Below, piece after piece: positions 52,201 through 61,648 of a stretch of DNA of 64,000 bases. The notes beneath the pieces are model-generated. The model saw only the letters and a list, made by a program, of their open reading frames with translations, was not told the origin of the DNA and did not search any database. Source of the stretch: Euclidia mi (taxonomy: Eukaryota > Arthropoda > Insecta > Lepidoptera > Erebidae); contig OX123190.2 in the NCBI GenBank assembly GCA_944739405.2, forward strand, positions 89,223,086 through 89,287,085. Direction: 5' to 3'. Every line of letters begins with the position of its first letter. Positions within the stretch are counted from its first letter, which is position 1. The position numbers and the translations under genes are program-made.

Positions 52201-52403
52201 ATACGGTTGTCCTCTCGCTCCCGGCCGTAGTTCTGTCTATGGTCCGGAGTGAGAGGTCCTGGAACGCCGTCGCCTCCTTCTGCGAAGCAGTCATGCTGAG
52301 CAAGGAGGCGGCGGAGCGGGAGAGGGAAATACATCGCCCTCTCCCCAACCGTAGGTCCGGGCGTCGAGGACGTCGAATAAGAGATGACCTCCGACCACCC
52401 TAA
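49227..52403 (+). CDS. SART-2 ORF2, telomere endonuclease-reverse transcriptase (1,058 aa)
   Basis: Identical length and domain order to SART-1 ORF2. Endonuclease residues N11, E38, D126/N128, D176 and S201-D202-H203 are all present. RT keeps NTAPGPDGIPGRAW with the conserved Gly at 454, D581, CGVPQGSVLGPLLWN and the YADD box at 669-672. The C-terminal CCHC (956-977) is intact. No stop, frameshift or missing key residue was found. It would nick the TTAGG strand and prime reverse transcription of SART RNA from the break. Confidence 0.9.
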   Translation: MATFLRLIQANLNHCARAQDLLLQSMAQWSINVALVAEPYFIPPRDDWVGDLSGSVALISLAAARTPSFENIYRGRGCVAALVKDTVVVGGYFSPNRSLADFEEYLLELNVVVARSRPRVVLFAGDLNAKSTAWGSPATDARGELLEQWAVENGLLVLNQGSVHTCVRQRGGSIVDVSFASPALARRIQDWRVVEEVETLSDHRYIRFDVSAETVNSDAPVRRGPIEGGPRWALKRLNREALLEASIVQAWVSTPSRPDDINMEADWFRGAMTQVCDAAMPRVRNTSGPRRVYWWNDTIAQLRRICVAARRQYARFRRRRRRPPDSIAREAELYEAYRAAKSNLKEAIWRAKQDARQELLETLNEDPWGRPYLMVRNKLRSWAPPLTESLRPQLVEEVVAALFPSRAEHIPPPMTAPPSAAANADIDDDVPEVTRVELRAAVLRIKNTAPGPDGIPGRAWVLAMEELGPRLGRLLTACLEGGQFPRVWKTGKLVLIKKAGRPADSPSAYRPIVLLDEVAKIFEYIIAERLVQHLTTVGPDLADVQFGFRRGRSTIDAIRSVRSLAEEQVSRGGVVLAVSLDIANAFNTLPWSCIREALAYHGVPSYLRRIVGDYLNERNIVYPSHLGISRRVMSCGVPQGSVLGPLLWNIGYDWVLRGTLLPGVGVTCYADDTLVTASDKTYRAAAIRATAGVAQVVGRIRRLGLEVALSKSEAICFHGPRKRPPAGTHIMVGGVRIGIGTSLKYLGLVLDSRWDFREHFGRLAPKLLGAAAGLSRLLPNLGGPTASCRRLYEGVVRSMALYGAPIWAHDLTAHNITALRAPQRAMAVRLIRGYRTVSFETASLLAGSPPWDLEAKLLASLYTWRQQALEQGETPAHRDIEARRSELRQILVAEWKSRLVHPSAGHATIVAVSPVVEEWSERRHGVLTFRLTQILTGHGCFGRYLWRIGREETPGCHHCGSSRDPVEDTALHTLAECPAWASQRRDLVAALDTVVLSLPAVVLSMVRSERSWNAVASFCEAVMLSKEAAEREREIHRPLPNRRSGRRGRRIRDDLRPP

Positions 52404-52866
52404 TTTAATTTAGTGCCTGCGGACGGTGAGCGCTGGGGCTGCTCCCTGTCCGCCTAAAGGCGGGAGGCGGTGCGTGTCCTCGCCGCCTCCCAAGTAGCTT
52501 TGTGAGGTGATGGATGCAAGAAGTTTGATGGATGCAAGAAGTTTGATGGATGATTGCGAGATCATATGTAGACGGGGCCCGCCAACACCAACGGCGGGCC
52601 AATCCCGGGCGGGGTCGCGAGAAAGTATGCAAATCGCGAATCGCGTGACCCCGCCAACATACGGGACCCGTAGGGACACCGCGGTGGTTTTTAGTGGGTA
52701 TGCCCCGAACGCCTGTAGGGGAGAGCCTCCACATACCTCCTCCGCCAGTCCCAAGCCCAGCCGTTCTAATGGCTGGGTTGGCGGAGTTGAGATGACTCAT
52801 AAGGAGAGTTTTACCACCGTAGTGAACAAAAAAAAAAAAAAAAAAAAAAAAAGGTTAGGTTAGGTT

Positions 52867-53776
52867 CCCCCCTCGGGCACGCCACGATAGTGGCGGTAAG
52901 TCCCGTGGTTGATGAGTGGTTGGAGAGACGTCACGGCGTCCTCACCTTCCGGTTGACTCAAATCCTTACCGGCCATGGTTGTTTTGGCCGGTATTTGTGG
53001 AGGATAGGCCGGGAGGAAACGCCCGGATGCCACCATTGTGGCAGCAGCCGCGACCCTGTCGAAGACACGGCGTTGCATACGTTGGCGGAATGCCCAGCCT
53101 GGGCATCGCAGCGCCGTGATCTGGTCGCGGCTCTCAATACGGTTGTCCTCTCGCTCCCGGCCGTAGTTCTGTCTATGGTCCGGAGTGAGAGGTCTTGGAA
53201 CGCCGTCGCCTCTTTCTGCGAAGCAGTCATGCTGAGCAAGGAGGCGGCGGAGCGGGAGAGGGAAATACATCGTCCTCTCCCCAACCGTAGGTCCGGGCGT
53301 CGGGGACGTCGAACTAGAGACGACCTCCGACCACCGTAAATTTATTGCCTGCGGACGGTGAGCGCTGGGGCTGCTCCCTGTCCGCCAAAAGGCGGGAGGC
53401 GGCGCGTGTCCTCGCCGCCTCCCAAGTAGCTTTGTGAGGTGATGGATGCCAGAAGTTTGATGTATGCAAGAAGTTTGATGGATGATTGCGAGATCATAAC
53501 GAGACGGGGCCCGCCAACTCCAACGGCGGGCCAATCCCGGGCGGGGTCGCGAGAAAGTATGCAAATCGCGAATCGCGTGACTCCGCCAACACACGGGACC
53601 CGTAGGGACACCGCGGTGGTTTTTAGTGGGTATGCCCCGAACGCCTTTAGGGGAGAGCCTCCACATACCTCCTCCGCCAGTCCCAAGCCTAGCCGTTCTA
53701 ATGGCTGGGTTGGCGGAGTTGAGATGACTCATAAGGAGAGTTTTACCACCGTAGTGAACAAAAAAAAAAAAAAAAA
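52867..53776 (+). mobile_element. SART 3' fragment (5'-truncated copy a)
   Basis: Starts after a GGTT flank with a short C-run and then CGGGCACGCC, ORF2 codon ~905 of the family. The C-terminal RT flank and CCHC (52890-53339 frame, stop 53337-53339), 3' UTR and poly(A) follow, ending at telomeric GGTTAGG. 5' truncation is normal for LINE insertions. It has ISSR-style differences from SART-1/2 (RRTRDDLRPP ending) shared with the next fragment. Confidence 0.9.
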
Positions 53777-53785
53777 GGTTAGGTT

Positions 53786-54738
53786 CCCCCCCCCGTCGGA
53801 GTGGAAGGCACGACTTGTGCACCCCAGCGCCGGGCACGCCACGATAGTGGCGGTAAGTCCCGTGGTTGATGAGTGGTTGGAGAGACGTCACGGCGTCCTC
53901 ACCTTCCGGTTGACTCAAATCCTTACCGGCCATGGTTGTTTTGGCCGGTATTTGTGGAGGATAGGCCGGGAGGAAACGCCCGGATGCCACCATTGTGGCA
54001 GCAGCCGCGACCCTGTCGAAGACACGGCGTTGCATACTTTGGCGGAATGCCCAGCCTGGGCATCGCAGCGCCGTGATCTGGTCGCGGCTCTCAATACGGT
54101 TGTCCTCTCGCTCCCGGCCGTAGTTCTGTCTATGGTCCGGAGTGAGAGTTCTTGGAACGCCGTCGCCTCTTTCTGCGAAGCAGTTATGCTGAGCAAGGAG
54201 GCGGCGGAGCGGGAGAGGGAAATACATCGCCCTCTCCCCAACCGTAGGTCCGGGCGTCGGGGACGTCGAACAAGGGACGACCTCCGACCACCGTAAATTT
54301 ATTGCCTGCGGACGGTGAGCGCTGGGGCTGCTCCCTGTCCGCCAAAAGGCGGGAGGCGGCGCGTGTCCTCGCCCCCTCCCAAGTAGCTTTGTGAGGTGAT
54401 GGATGCCAGAAGTTTGATGTATGCAAGAAGTTTGATGGATGATTGCGAGATCATAACGAGACGGGGCCCGCCAACACCAACGGCGGGCCAATCCCGGGCG
54501 GGGTCGCGAGAAAGTATGCAAATCGCGAATCGCGTGACCCCGCCAACACACGGGACCCGTAGGGACACCGCGGTGGTTTTTAGTGGGTATGCCCCGAACG
54601 CCTGTAGGGGAGAGCCTCCACATACCTCCTCCGCCAGCCCCAAGCCCAGCCGTTCTAATGGCTGGGTTGGCGGAGTTGAGATGACTCATAAGGAGAGTTT
54701 CCCACCGTAGTGAACAAAAAAAAAAAAAAAAAAAAAAA
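53786..54738 (+). mobile_element. SART 3' fragment (5'-truncated copy b)
   Basis: Begins with a C-run then GTCGGAGTGGAAG, ORF2 codon ~893. Contains the ORF2 C-terminus (stop 54294-54296), 3' UTR and poly(A) (54716-54738). One arm of the GGGAGGCGGCG stem is mutated (CGCCCCCTCCC). Close sister of fragment a, but with a different truncation point, so a separate insertion. Confidence 0.9.
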
Positions 54739-54742
54739 GGTT

Positions 54743-55351
54743 CCCCCCCGTGGGATCTCCACCTTGTCGTGGTGGGGGGGCTCAGTAACCGTGGATTGGT
54801 AACCCGCGGTGAAGCTAAGAGGGATCCAGGAGGGGACGCTCCGCGTGGGCTTGGAGGGGCCTGCGAAGGACGCGTCCAACGGTGCGGGTGCGGGGGACAG
54901 TTCTGTCTGTCCCTCGCAGTCGGGTGCGGTCGCGGGAGGAGAGGCGTGTCGGTGTTGTGTTGCCGCGCGCCCTATCTCCCGCGACCAAATGGGGGCGCAC
55001 CATTCGATGCGTCGCGGTGGGGCCGCAGAGGAAGAGGAGATGCGGTGTTGCGTTGCCGTCCTCCCTATCCTCTGCGGCCGCTGGGCGTTTTGGCGGCGGA
55101 GTCCAACACCTTAATCCGTCGCCAAGGGGGTTTTGTTCGGGGCCTGCCTGACCATCTGGCGGGCCAATACCCGTCGGAGGGTGGCGACGAGTGCTTTGGT
55201 GATGCCCCACCCTCCGACACACGGGTACATGGCGGAATTCGAGGTGGTTTTTAGTGGAAACACCACATACTCCGGCTCTTATTTCCCCCAAGAGTCGGAG
55301 ATCCGAAGGGATTTTCCACCTCGTAAAACAAAAAAAAAAAAAAAAAAAAAA
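54743..55351 (+). mobile_element. Short structured telomeric element, unit 9 (tail A)
   Basis: Follows fragment b with only GGTT between poly(A) and C-run. Same subtype as units 4 and 10 (TCCGTCGCCA arm, TCGGAGGGTGG late hairpin). Full tail A and poly(A) to 55351, then GGTTAGGTTAGG. Confidence 0.8.
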
Positions 55352-55365
55352 GGTTAGGTTAGGTT

Positions 55366-55947
55366 CCCCCCCCGTGGGATCTCCACCTTGTCGTGGTGGG
55401 GGGGCTCAGTAACCGTGGATTGCTCACCCGCGGTGAAGCTAAGAGGGATCCAGGAGGGGACGCTCCACGTGGGCTTGGAGGGGCCTGCGCAGGATGCGTC
55501 CAACGGTGCGGGTGCGGGGGACAGTTCTGTCTGTCCCTCGCAGTCGGGTGCGGTCGCGGGAGGAGAGGCGTGTCGGTGTTGCGTTGCCGCGCGCCCTATC
55601 TCCCGCGACCAAATGGTGGCGCACCATTCGATGCGTCGCGGTGGGGCCGCAGAGGAAGAGGAGATGCGGTGTTGCGTTGCCGTCCTCCCTATCCTCTGCG
55701 GCCGCTGGGCGTTTTGGCGGCGGAGTCCAACACCTTAATCCGTCGCCAAGGGGGTTTTGTTCGGGGCCCGCCTGACCATCTGGCGGGCCAATACCCGTCG
55801 GAGGGTGGCGACGAGTGCTTTGGTGATGCCCCACCCTCCGACACACGGGTACATGGCGGAAGTCGAGGTGGTTTTTAGTGGAAACACCACATACTCCGGC
55901 TCTTATTTCCCCCAAGAGTCGGAGATCCGAAGGGATTTTCCACCTCG

Positions 55948-55980
<33 letters not shown>
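55366..55980 (+). mobile_element. Short structured telomeric element, unit 10 (tail A)
   Basis: Same subtype as unit 9. Poly(A) about 34 bases, lacking the usual TAAAAC step before it. Followed by GGTTAGGTTAGGTTAGGTT and then SART-3. Confidence 0.8.
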
Positions 55981-55982
<2 letters not shown>

Positions 55983-57315
55983 TTAGGTTAGGTTAGGTTC
56001 CCCCCCCCCGGGGTGCGTGTCAGAAACCTCCGCGTGGTGCACCCCGGGCAACGTGAGTAGCAAGCTGCTGCTCGCGGCTAATTCTGACAGTGGGCGGGCG
56101 GTGGGTCGAACTCCGACTACCGTCCGGTTACCAACGCGTAATCCCGACTCTTTCGGGACCGCGGGTCCTCGGGCTGCGAGCAAGACAAGCTCTCTAAAAA
56201 ATTACCCGGAATTGGGGGTCCTTCGGGGCCCCGCTTCCACCCGTTCCTGTACGGCTCCTTTTGGGGTCTTGCGGGGACACTTGGGCGGGCGGGCTCGCTT
56301 CCTGCGCCTTTTGTGGGTTGCGGGCATGGTCGAACTCCGACCACCGTTCGGTCAAAACGCGTTAGCAGGGGGCTTTTTGGCCTCCTGCCCGCGGGTCTTC
56401 GGGCTGCGAGCAAGACAAGCTCACTAAAAAATCACCCGGAATTGGGGGTCCTTCGGGGCCCCGCTTCCACCCGTTCCCGTACGGCTCCTTTTGGGGTCTT
56501 GCGGGGACACTTGGGCGGGCGGGCTCGCTTCCTGCGCCTTTTGTGGGTTGCGGGCATGGTCGAACTCCGGCCACCGTCCGGTCAACGCGTTAGCAGGGGG
56601 CTTTTTGGCCTCCTGCCCGCGGGTCTTCGGACTAAGAGGGAGAAAACCTCACTAAAAAGTTACCATAGAGTGGCGCTTCTCGGCGCCGCTGGGAGTGCGG
56701 GCCTGTTTTCCTGGCCCTGCTTCCTGCGCCCACTTTGGGTGCTACCGCCTCTCCCGGTACTTCTCTGCCTGGGCAGAGTGGACATGGGATGGGGTGTTGG
56801 ACGGGCTCGGTGTGCACTCGCACTGCCGCCGGGCAGACAGCGGAGGCTTCTTCCTTCCGTCTTCGGACGTTTTTATGTTTTGTTTTCTTCCCCCCCTTTT
56901 ACCTTTTGTTTTTACACTTTTACCTTTATTTTATTTTTTCTTCTTTAACCCTCCCCTTTTTACCTTTCCCCCTTTTATTCTTTCCTTTTCCCCTCTTCCA
57001 CCTTCGTTGTCACCGTCCCAGATTAGATCGTAATCCCGTAGTTTGCAGTGTCTGTGGTCACGTCTCGCGGCTGTCTACGGGACCGAGGGTCTTGGCTTAA
57101 CCGCCCGGACCGCGTGCAAGGTAAGCACTATAAAAATCCCCTAATCTCAAGTTGCTGCCGCACGGCGAGGAGATGCGTGGCTGACAGGGAGGTCAGTCTC
57201 TAGTGCGGCCCCCTCAGGGCACCAGCCGCCGCCCTGAGGTATTAGGCTTGCCCGGGTATTGCGGGATCTCTGCCCGGGTCGACCATTTATTTCTCCCGCA
57301 CTCGTGGGTTATATT

Positions 57316-58668
57316 ATGGAACCGAAAATCACAAACCAAAAAACTATACCGAAGTCGGTCGACAAACCAGAAACTCGCACGCCCAGTTCTGCGAGTTCAA
57401 GTGCAGAGCGCATAAATGCGCTCAAGGAGCAGTTGGAGCTGTCCGAGTCGGACAGCTCAACAGTGTCTATGATCAGCGTGCGCAGCGCGGAAAGCCCAAG
57501 TCGGGCACTGCGCAAGCGCCCACGCTCGGAGCCAGGGTCGGCTTCGAGCGATGAAGGAACCCCCACTAAGCCGAAACTAACGGTGAGGGGTTTCAAAACC
57601 CGTGGACGACCGCCCACCCACGGGCACTTTGTGGGCCTGGGCAAGGCTCGCGCGGAGCTCGCAGCCGCCAAGCGGCGCGCAAAGCTCCTCGAGCGCGACG
57701 AGGAGGAAGAGAGGTGCATCGAAGCGGCCACGAAGAAAGTGGTCGCAGATCGAAGTTCGCGTCTCTCGGAGACTTCCGCCACCGAGCCGGATGAGGCCAC
57801 CGCCACCGATCTGCGGTCACGCCTCAAAAGCGCCCTGGAGGCCATAACTATGGTCTCCAAAAAGTCAAAGGGCCTGAAAGGGACGTGTCAGAAGTCCCTA
57901 AAGGAGTCGGTGGCCGCGATAAGTGAGATCGCGGATGCTCTCCTCAGCCGCACAGCGTCTGAGGAGACAAAGAAGCTGCAGGCGGAGAACGCACGCCTCG
58001 CCACTGAAATCGCGTCCCTTAGGCGCGAACAAGAGGAGCTCCGTGTCGCATTCCAGAGGCGCGCGGAGGGCAATGCGCCGGACAAGGCCACGGAGGACTT
58101 GGCTGCCCTCGCTGCCCAGAGCGCCGAGGTTCGGATCGGGGGCCTGGATGATTCGATAGTTGCGGATGAAGTGGTTGCCGCCGTCGCGAAGGCCGGGGAA
58201 TGTCCCCCGGATCAAATCAGGTGCGGTCCTATTCGCCCGGGCCGCGCTGGGATGGGCACAGCTTTTCTAACTTGCCCAGTGGCTGTGGCTAAAAAGTTGG
58301 CCGATGGCCGTCGTATATTGGTAGGCTGGGTGTCAGCGCAAGTGCGGCTCCTGGAGCCGAAACCGCAGAGGTGCTTCCGCTGTTTGAGCGGTGGCCACGT
58401 TGGCGCAAAGTGCACCTCTGCGGTAGACTGCAGCGGCCGCTGCTTTAGATGCGGCCAGCCCGGCCATTTGGCCGTTAGTTGTGAGGCCCCGCCGCACTGC
58501 GTTTTGTGTGCGGCGGCGGGCAAGTCGGCCGACCATAGGGCCGGCACAAAAAGTTGCGCTGCACCCACAAAGAAGAAGGCAGCAAGAGATGGCCAATCGG
58601 CCAACAAGGGCGCCACTCCCGTGGCGAATAAGGCGCCAGGCGACACGCCACAAATGGACCACGAATAA
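57316..58668 (+). pseudogene. SART-3 ORF1 with internal deletion (450 aa)
   Basis: Reading starts MEPKITNQKTIPKSVDKP and is open to the TAATG overlap. About 220 residues are missing in frame at about 58110-58122: LAAL joins directly to AQSAEVRIGG, removing the Pro/Gln linker, the Lys-rich run and the first half of the RRM-like region. The three zinc knuckles remain. The frame is kept across the deletion, so a shortened protein could be made, but it lacks the basic region. Confidence 0.8.
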
Positions 58669-59729
58669 TGGCTCCACTTTTGCGCCTCAATCAGGCGAAT
58701 ATAAACCACTGCGCCAGAGCTCAGGACCTTCTTCTCCAGAGCATGGCGCAGTGGTCCATCAACGTCGCCCTCGTCGCCGAGCCGTATTTTATCCCCCCCC
58801 GTGACGATTGGGTGGGGGACCTCAGCGGCTCGGTGGCGCTAATTTCGTTAGCCGCCGCCCGCACCCCGTCCTTCGAGAACATCTACCGAGGGCGGGGCTG
58901 CGTCGCAGCACTCGTAAAGGATACGGTTGTGGTGGGTGGCTACTTCTCACCCAACCGTTCCCTCGCCGACTTCGAGGAGTATCTCCTCGAATTGAACGTC
59001 GTCGTCGCTCGCAGCCGTCCTCGCGTCGTGCTCTTCGCCGGGGACCTCAACGCCAAGTCTACGGCTTGGGGTTCTCCGGCCACAGACGCTAGAGGCGAAC
59101 TGCTGGAGCAGTGGGCCGTTGAGAACGGCCTGCTCGTCCTCAATCAGGGGTCAGTGCATACGTGCGTGCGTCAGCGGGGCGGTTCCATTGTGGACGTTTC
59201 ATTCGCGAGCCCCGCACTAGCATGCCGTATCCGAGACTGGCGCGTCGTCGAGGAGGTGGAGACGTTGTCGGACCATCGTTATATTCGGTTCGACGTCTCC
59301 GCCGAAACAGTCAGCTCCGACGCCCCAGTCCGAAGAGGCCCGATTGAGGGCGGTCCGCGTTGGGCCTTGAAAAGGCTGAATCGGGAGGCCCTCCTGGAAG
59401 CCTCCATAGTTCAGGCCTGGGTTTCAACACCTTCCAGGCCTGACGATATCAATATGGAGGCCGATTGGTTCAGGGGGGCAATGACGCAAGTTTGCGACGC
59501 GGCGATGCCTAGAGTCCGTAGCTCATCTGGGCCACGCCGGGTGTACTGGTGGAACGACACCATCGCGCGCCTGCGCAAGATTTGCGTTGCAGCGCGCCGC
59601 CAGTACGCCCGGTTTCGCAGGAGGCGTCGCCGCCCTCCCGATTTCATTGTCCGGGAGGCGGAATTGTATGAGGCATACAGAGCGGCGAAAAGCGATTTGA
59701 AGGAAGCTATCTGGCGGGCCAAGCAAGAC
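58668..59729 (+). pseudogene. SART-3 ORF2, endonuclease only
   Basis: Complete endonuclease (N11, E38, GDLNAKS, IVDVSF, SDH) and the linker to about residue 353. It then fuses to 5' UTR sequence and ends after 14 foreign residues. No RT. If translated it would be a free telomere endonuclease. Confidence 0.85.
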
Positions 59730-61328
59730 CACCTTCCACCTTCGTTGTCACCGTCCCAGATCAGATCGTAATCCCGTAGTGAGTAGCGTCGTGGTCACGT
59801 CTCGCGGCTGCTTACGGGACCGAGGGTCTTGGCTTAACCGCCCGGACCGCGTGCAAGGTAAGCACTATAAAAATCCCCTAATCTCAAGTTGCTGCCGCAC
59901 GGCGAGGAGATGCGTGGCTGACAGGGAGGTCAGTCTCTAGTGCGGCCCCCTCAGGGCACCAGCCACCGCCCTGAGGTATTAGGCTTGCCCGGGTATTGCG
60001 GGATCTCTGCCCGGGTCGACTGTTTATTTCTCCCGCACTCGTGGGTTTAAATATGGAAAGTTCAAATCTAAACCAAACCAATAAACCGAAGTCGGTCGAC
60101 AAGCCAACCTGCACGCCCAGTATTGCGGGTACTAATGATGAGCGCGTTAAAGCGCTCAGAGAAGAACTGGAGCTGTCCGAGTCAGACAGCTCCACTGTCT
60201 CAATGGTCAGCGTACGCAGCGCTGAAAGCCCTTCTCGGGCATTGCGCAAGCGTCCACGCTCGGGGCCAGACTCGGCCTCGGGCGATGAAGGCACCCCAAC
60301 GCCGAAACAAGTGTTAACGGCGAAGCACGCTGTAAGCGCGCGCAAAACACGCGGACGACCGCCCACCCACGGGCACTTTGTGGGTCTGGGCAAGGCTCGC
60401 GCCGAGCTGGCAGCCGCTAAGCGACGCGCAAAACTCCGGGAACGCGAAGCGGAGGAGGAGAGGCGCATTGAAGCGGCCACAAAGAAAGTGGCCGCGGACA
60501 GAAGCGCGAGCATCAGTGAAACCTCTGCCACCGAGGGCGAGCCGGAGGAGGCTACCGCCACTGACCTGCGGTCGCGCCTAAAGAATGCCTTGGAGGCCAT
60601 CACGGTGGTCTCCAAGAAGTCAAAAGGCCTAAAAGGGACTTCACAGAAATCCCTTAAGGACTCAGTGGCCGCTATTGCGGAAATCGCAGACGTTCTTCTC
60701 AGCCGTACAGCGTCTGAAGAAACTAAGAAACTCCAGGCGGAGAACGCCCGCCTGGCAACTGAGATCGCGGCACTCAGGCGGGAGCAGGCTGAACTACGTG
60801 CTGCATTCGTTCAGCAGCGCACCGACGCGCCGGAGAAGGCCACCAGCGAGCTGGCCGCCCTCCGACAGGACATCGCCCAGATGAGGCAAAGCCTCTCCTT
60901 CCTAGAGGGCAAAATAATGAGGCCTCATAACGTGACCCGGCAAGCGGCCCCACATCCGCAGCCGCCTGCGCAGACATCATCGCAGCCGCCAACATCTTAC
61001 GCGGCTGCAGCGGCTGCACCGCGGACAACTCCGGCGAACAAGAAAGCCGCAGAACCACAGGCCCCAAAGGGCAAGAGGAGGGGCCAGAAAAAGGCCCAGC
61101 CCACCCCTGAAGTTACTCAAAAGGCTCCCGCAGCCTCCGCACCCAGTACGGGTGGCTGGGAAATAGCTGGGGCCAAAGAAAAAGCGGCCAAGGCGACAAA
61201 GAAGGCCAAGAAGGCGGCCCAGAAGGCGGCGAAGAAGCTGCGCACCCCCCGCTCCACAGCGGTAGTACTGACGCTGCAGCCTGCAGCTATTGAGCGGGGG
61301 ACGACATATGCGGAAATCCTAAAGACTG
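59730..61328 (+). mobile_element. SART copy SART-4, divergent, truncated at both ends
   Basis: Starts within the 5' UTR at CACCTTCCACCTTCGTTGTC, directly abutting the SART-3 ORF2 fragment without TTAGG or poly(A). It has the leader hairpins and most of ORF1, then breaks at about 61328 in a C-run where the next copy's 5' UTR begins. Its ORF1 is clearly more diverged than the other copies, so it represents another subfamily. Confidence 0.85.
60053..61328 (+). pseudogene. SART-4 ORF1, divergent and 3'-truncated
   Basis: Starts MESSNLNQTNKPKSVDKPTCTPS. Shows the Ser-rich N-terminus, RKRPRS patch, THGHFVGLGKARAELAAAKRRAK block, charged helical segment and Lys-rich run. Many residues differ from SART-1/2 (for example LREREAEEERR; AFVQQRTDAPEKA). 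It ends at YAEILKTA in the RRM-like region; zinc knuckles are missing. The frame then continues into foreign 5' UTR to 61432. Confidence 0.8.
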
Positions 61329-61648
61329 CCCCCCCCCCGTTGTCACCGTCACCCCAATCTCGTAATCCCGTAGTTTGCAGTGTCTGTGGTCACGTCTCGC
61401 GGCTGTCTACGGGACCGAGGGTCTTGGCTTAACCGCCCGGACCGCGTGCAAGGTAAGCACTATAAAAATCCCCTAATCCTAAGTTGCTGCCGCACGGCGA
61501 GAGGATGCATGGCTGACAGGGAGGTCAGTTCCTAGTGCGGCCCCCTCAGGGCACCAGCCGCCGCCCTTGAGGTATTAGGCTTACCCGGGTATCGCGGGAT
61601 CTCTGCCCGGGTGGACATTTTATTTCTCCCGCCCTCGTGGGATTCATT

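Larger units (their letters stand above)
45668..52852 (+). mobile_element. SART: SART full-length element, copy SART-2
   Basis: About 7.19 kb, bounded by GGTTAGGTTAGGTTAGGTT on the left and GGTTAGGTTAGG on the right after a poly(A) (52827-52852). The 5' UTR has three 229-bp repeat landmarks (45980, 46211 and 46440), a differently composed middle section from SART-1 (46560-46740), and a pyrimidine-rich tract at 46750-46900. ORF1 and ORF2 are both open with the TAATG overlap at 49225-49229. This is the best candidate for an active copy in the window. Confidence 0.9.
56000..59729 (+). mobile_element. SART copy SART-3, deleted in ORF1 and truncated in ORF2
   Basis: Begins with a 10-base C-run (56000-56009) between the telomeric flank and the SART start GGGGTGCGTG. 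The 5' UTR has only two 229-bp repeat landmarks (56322 and 56552). ORF1 carries a large internal deletion. ORF2 stops at about codon 353 (IWRAKQD), where the sequence jumps to a point in a SART 5' UTR. There is no 3' UTR or poly(A). Confidence 0.85.

Noticed and set aside
52860..54689. 609-codon minus-strand open frame
   Set aside because: It runs antisense through two SART 3' fragments, a poly(A) tract and telomeric repeat. It is a by-product of repeated GC-rich sequence.
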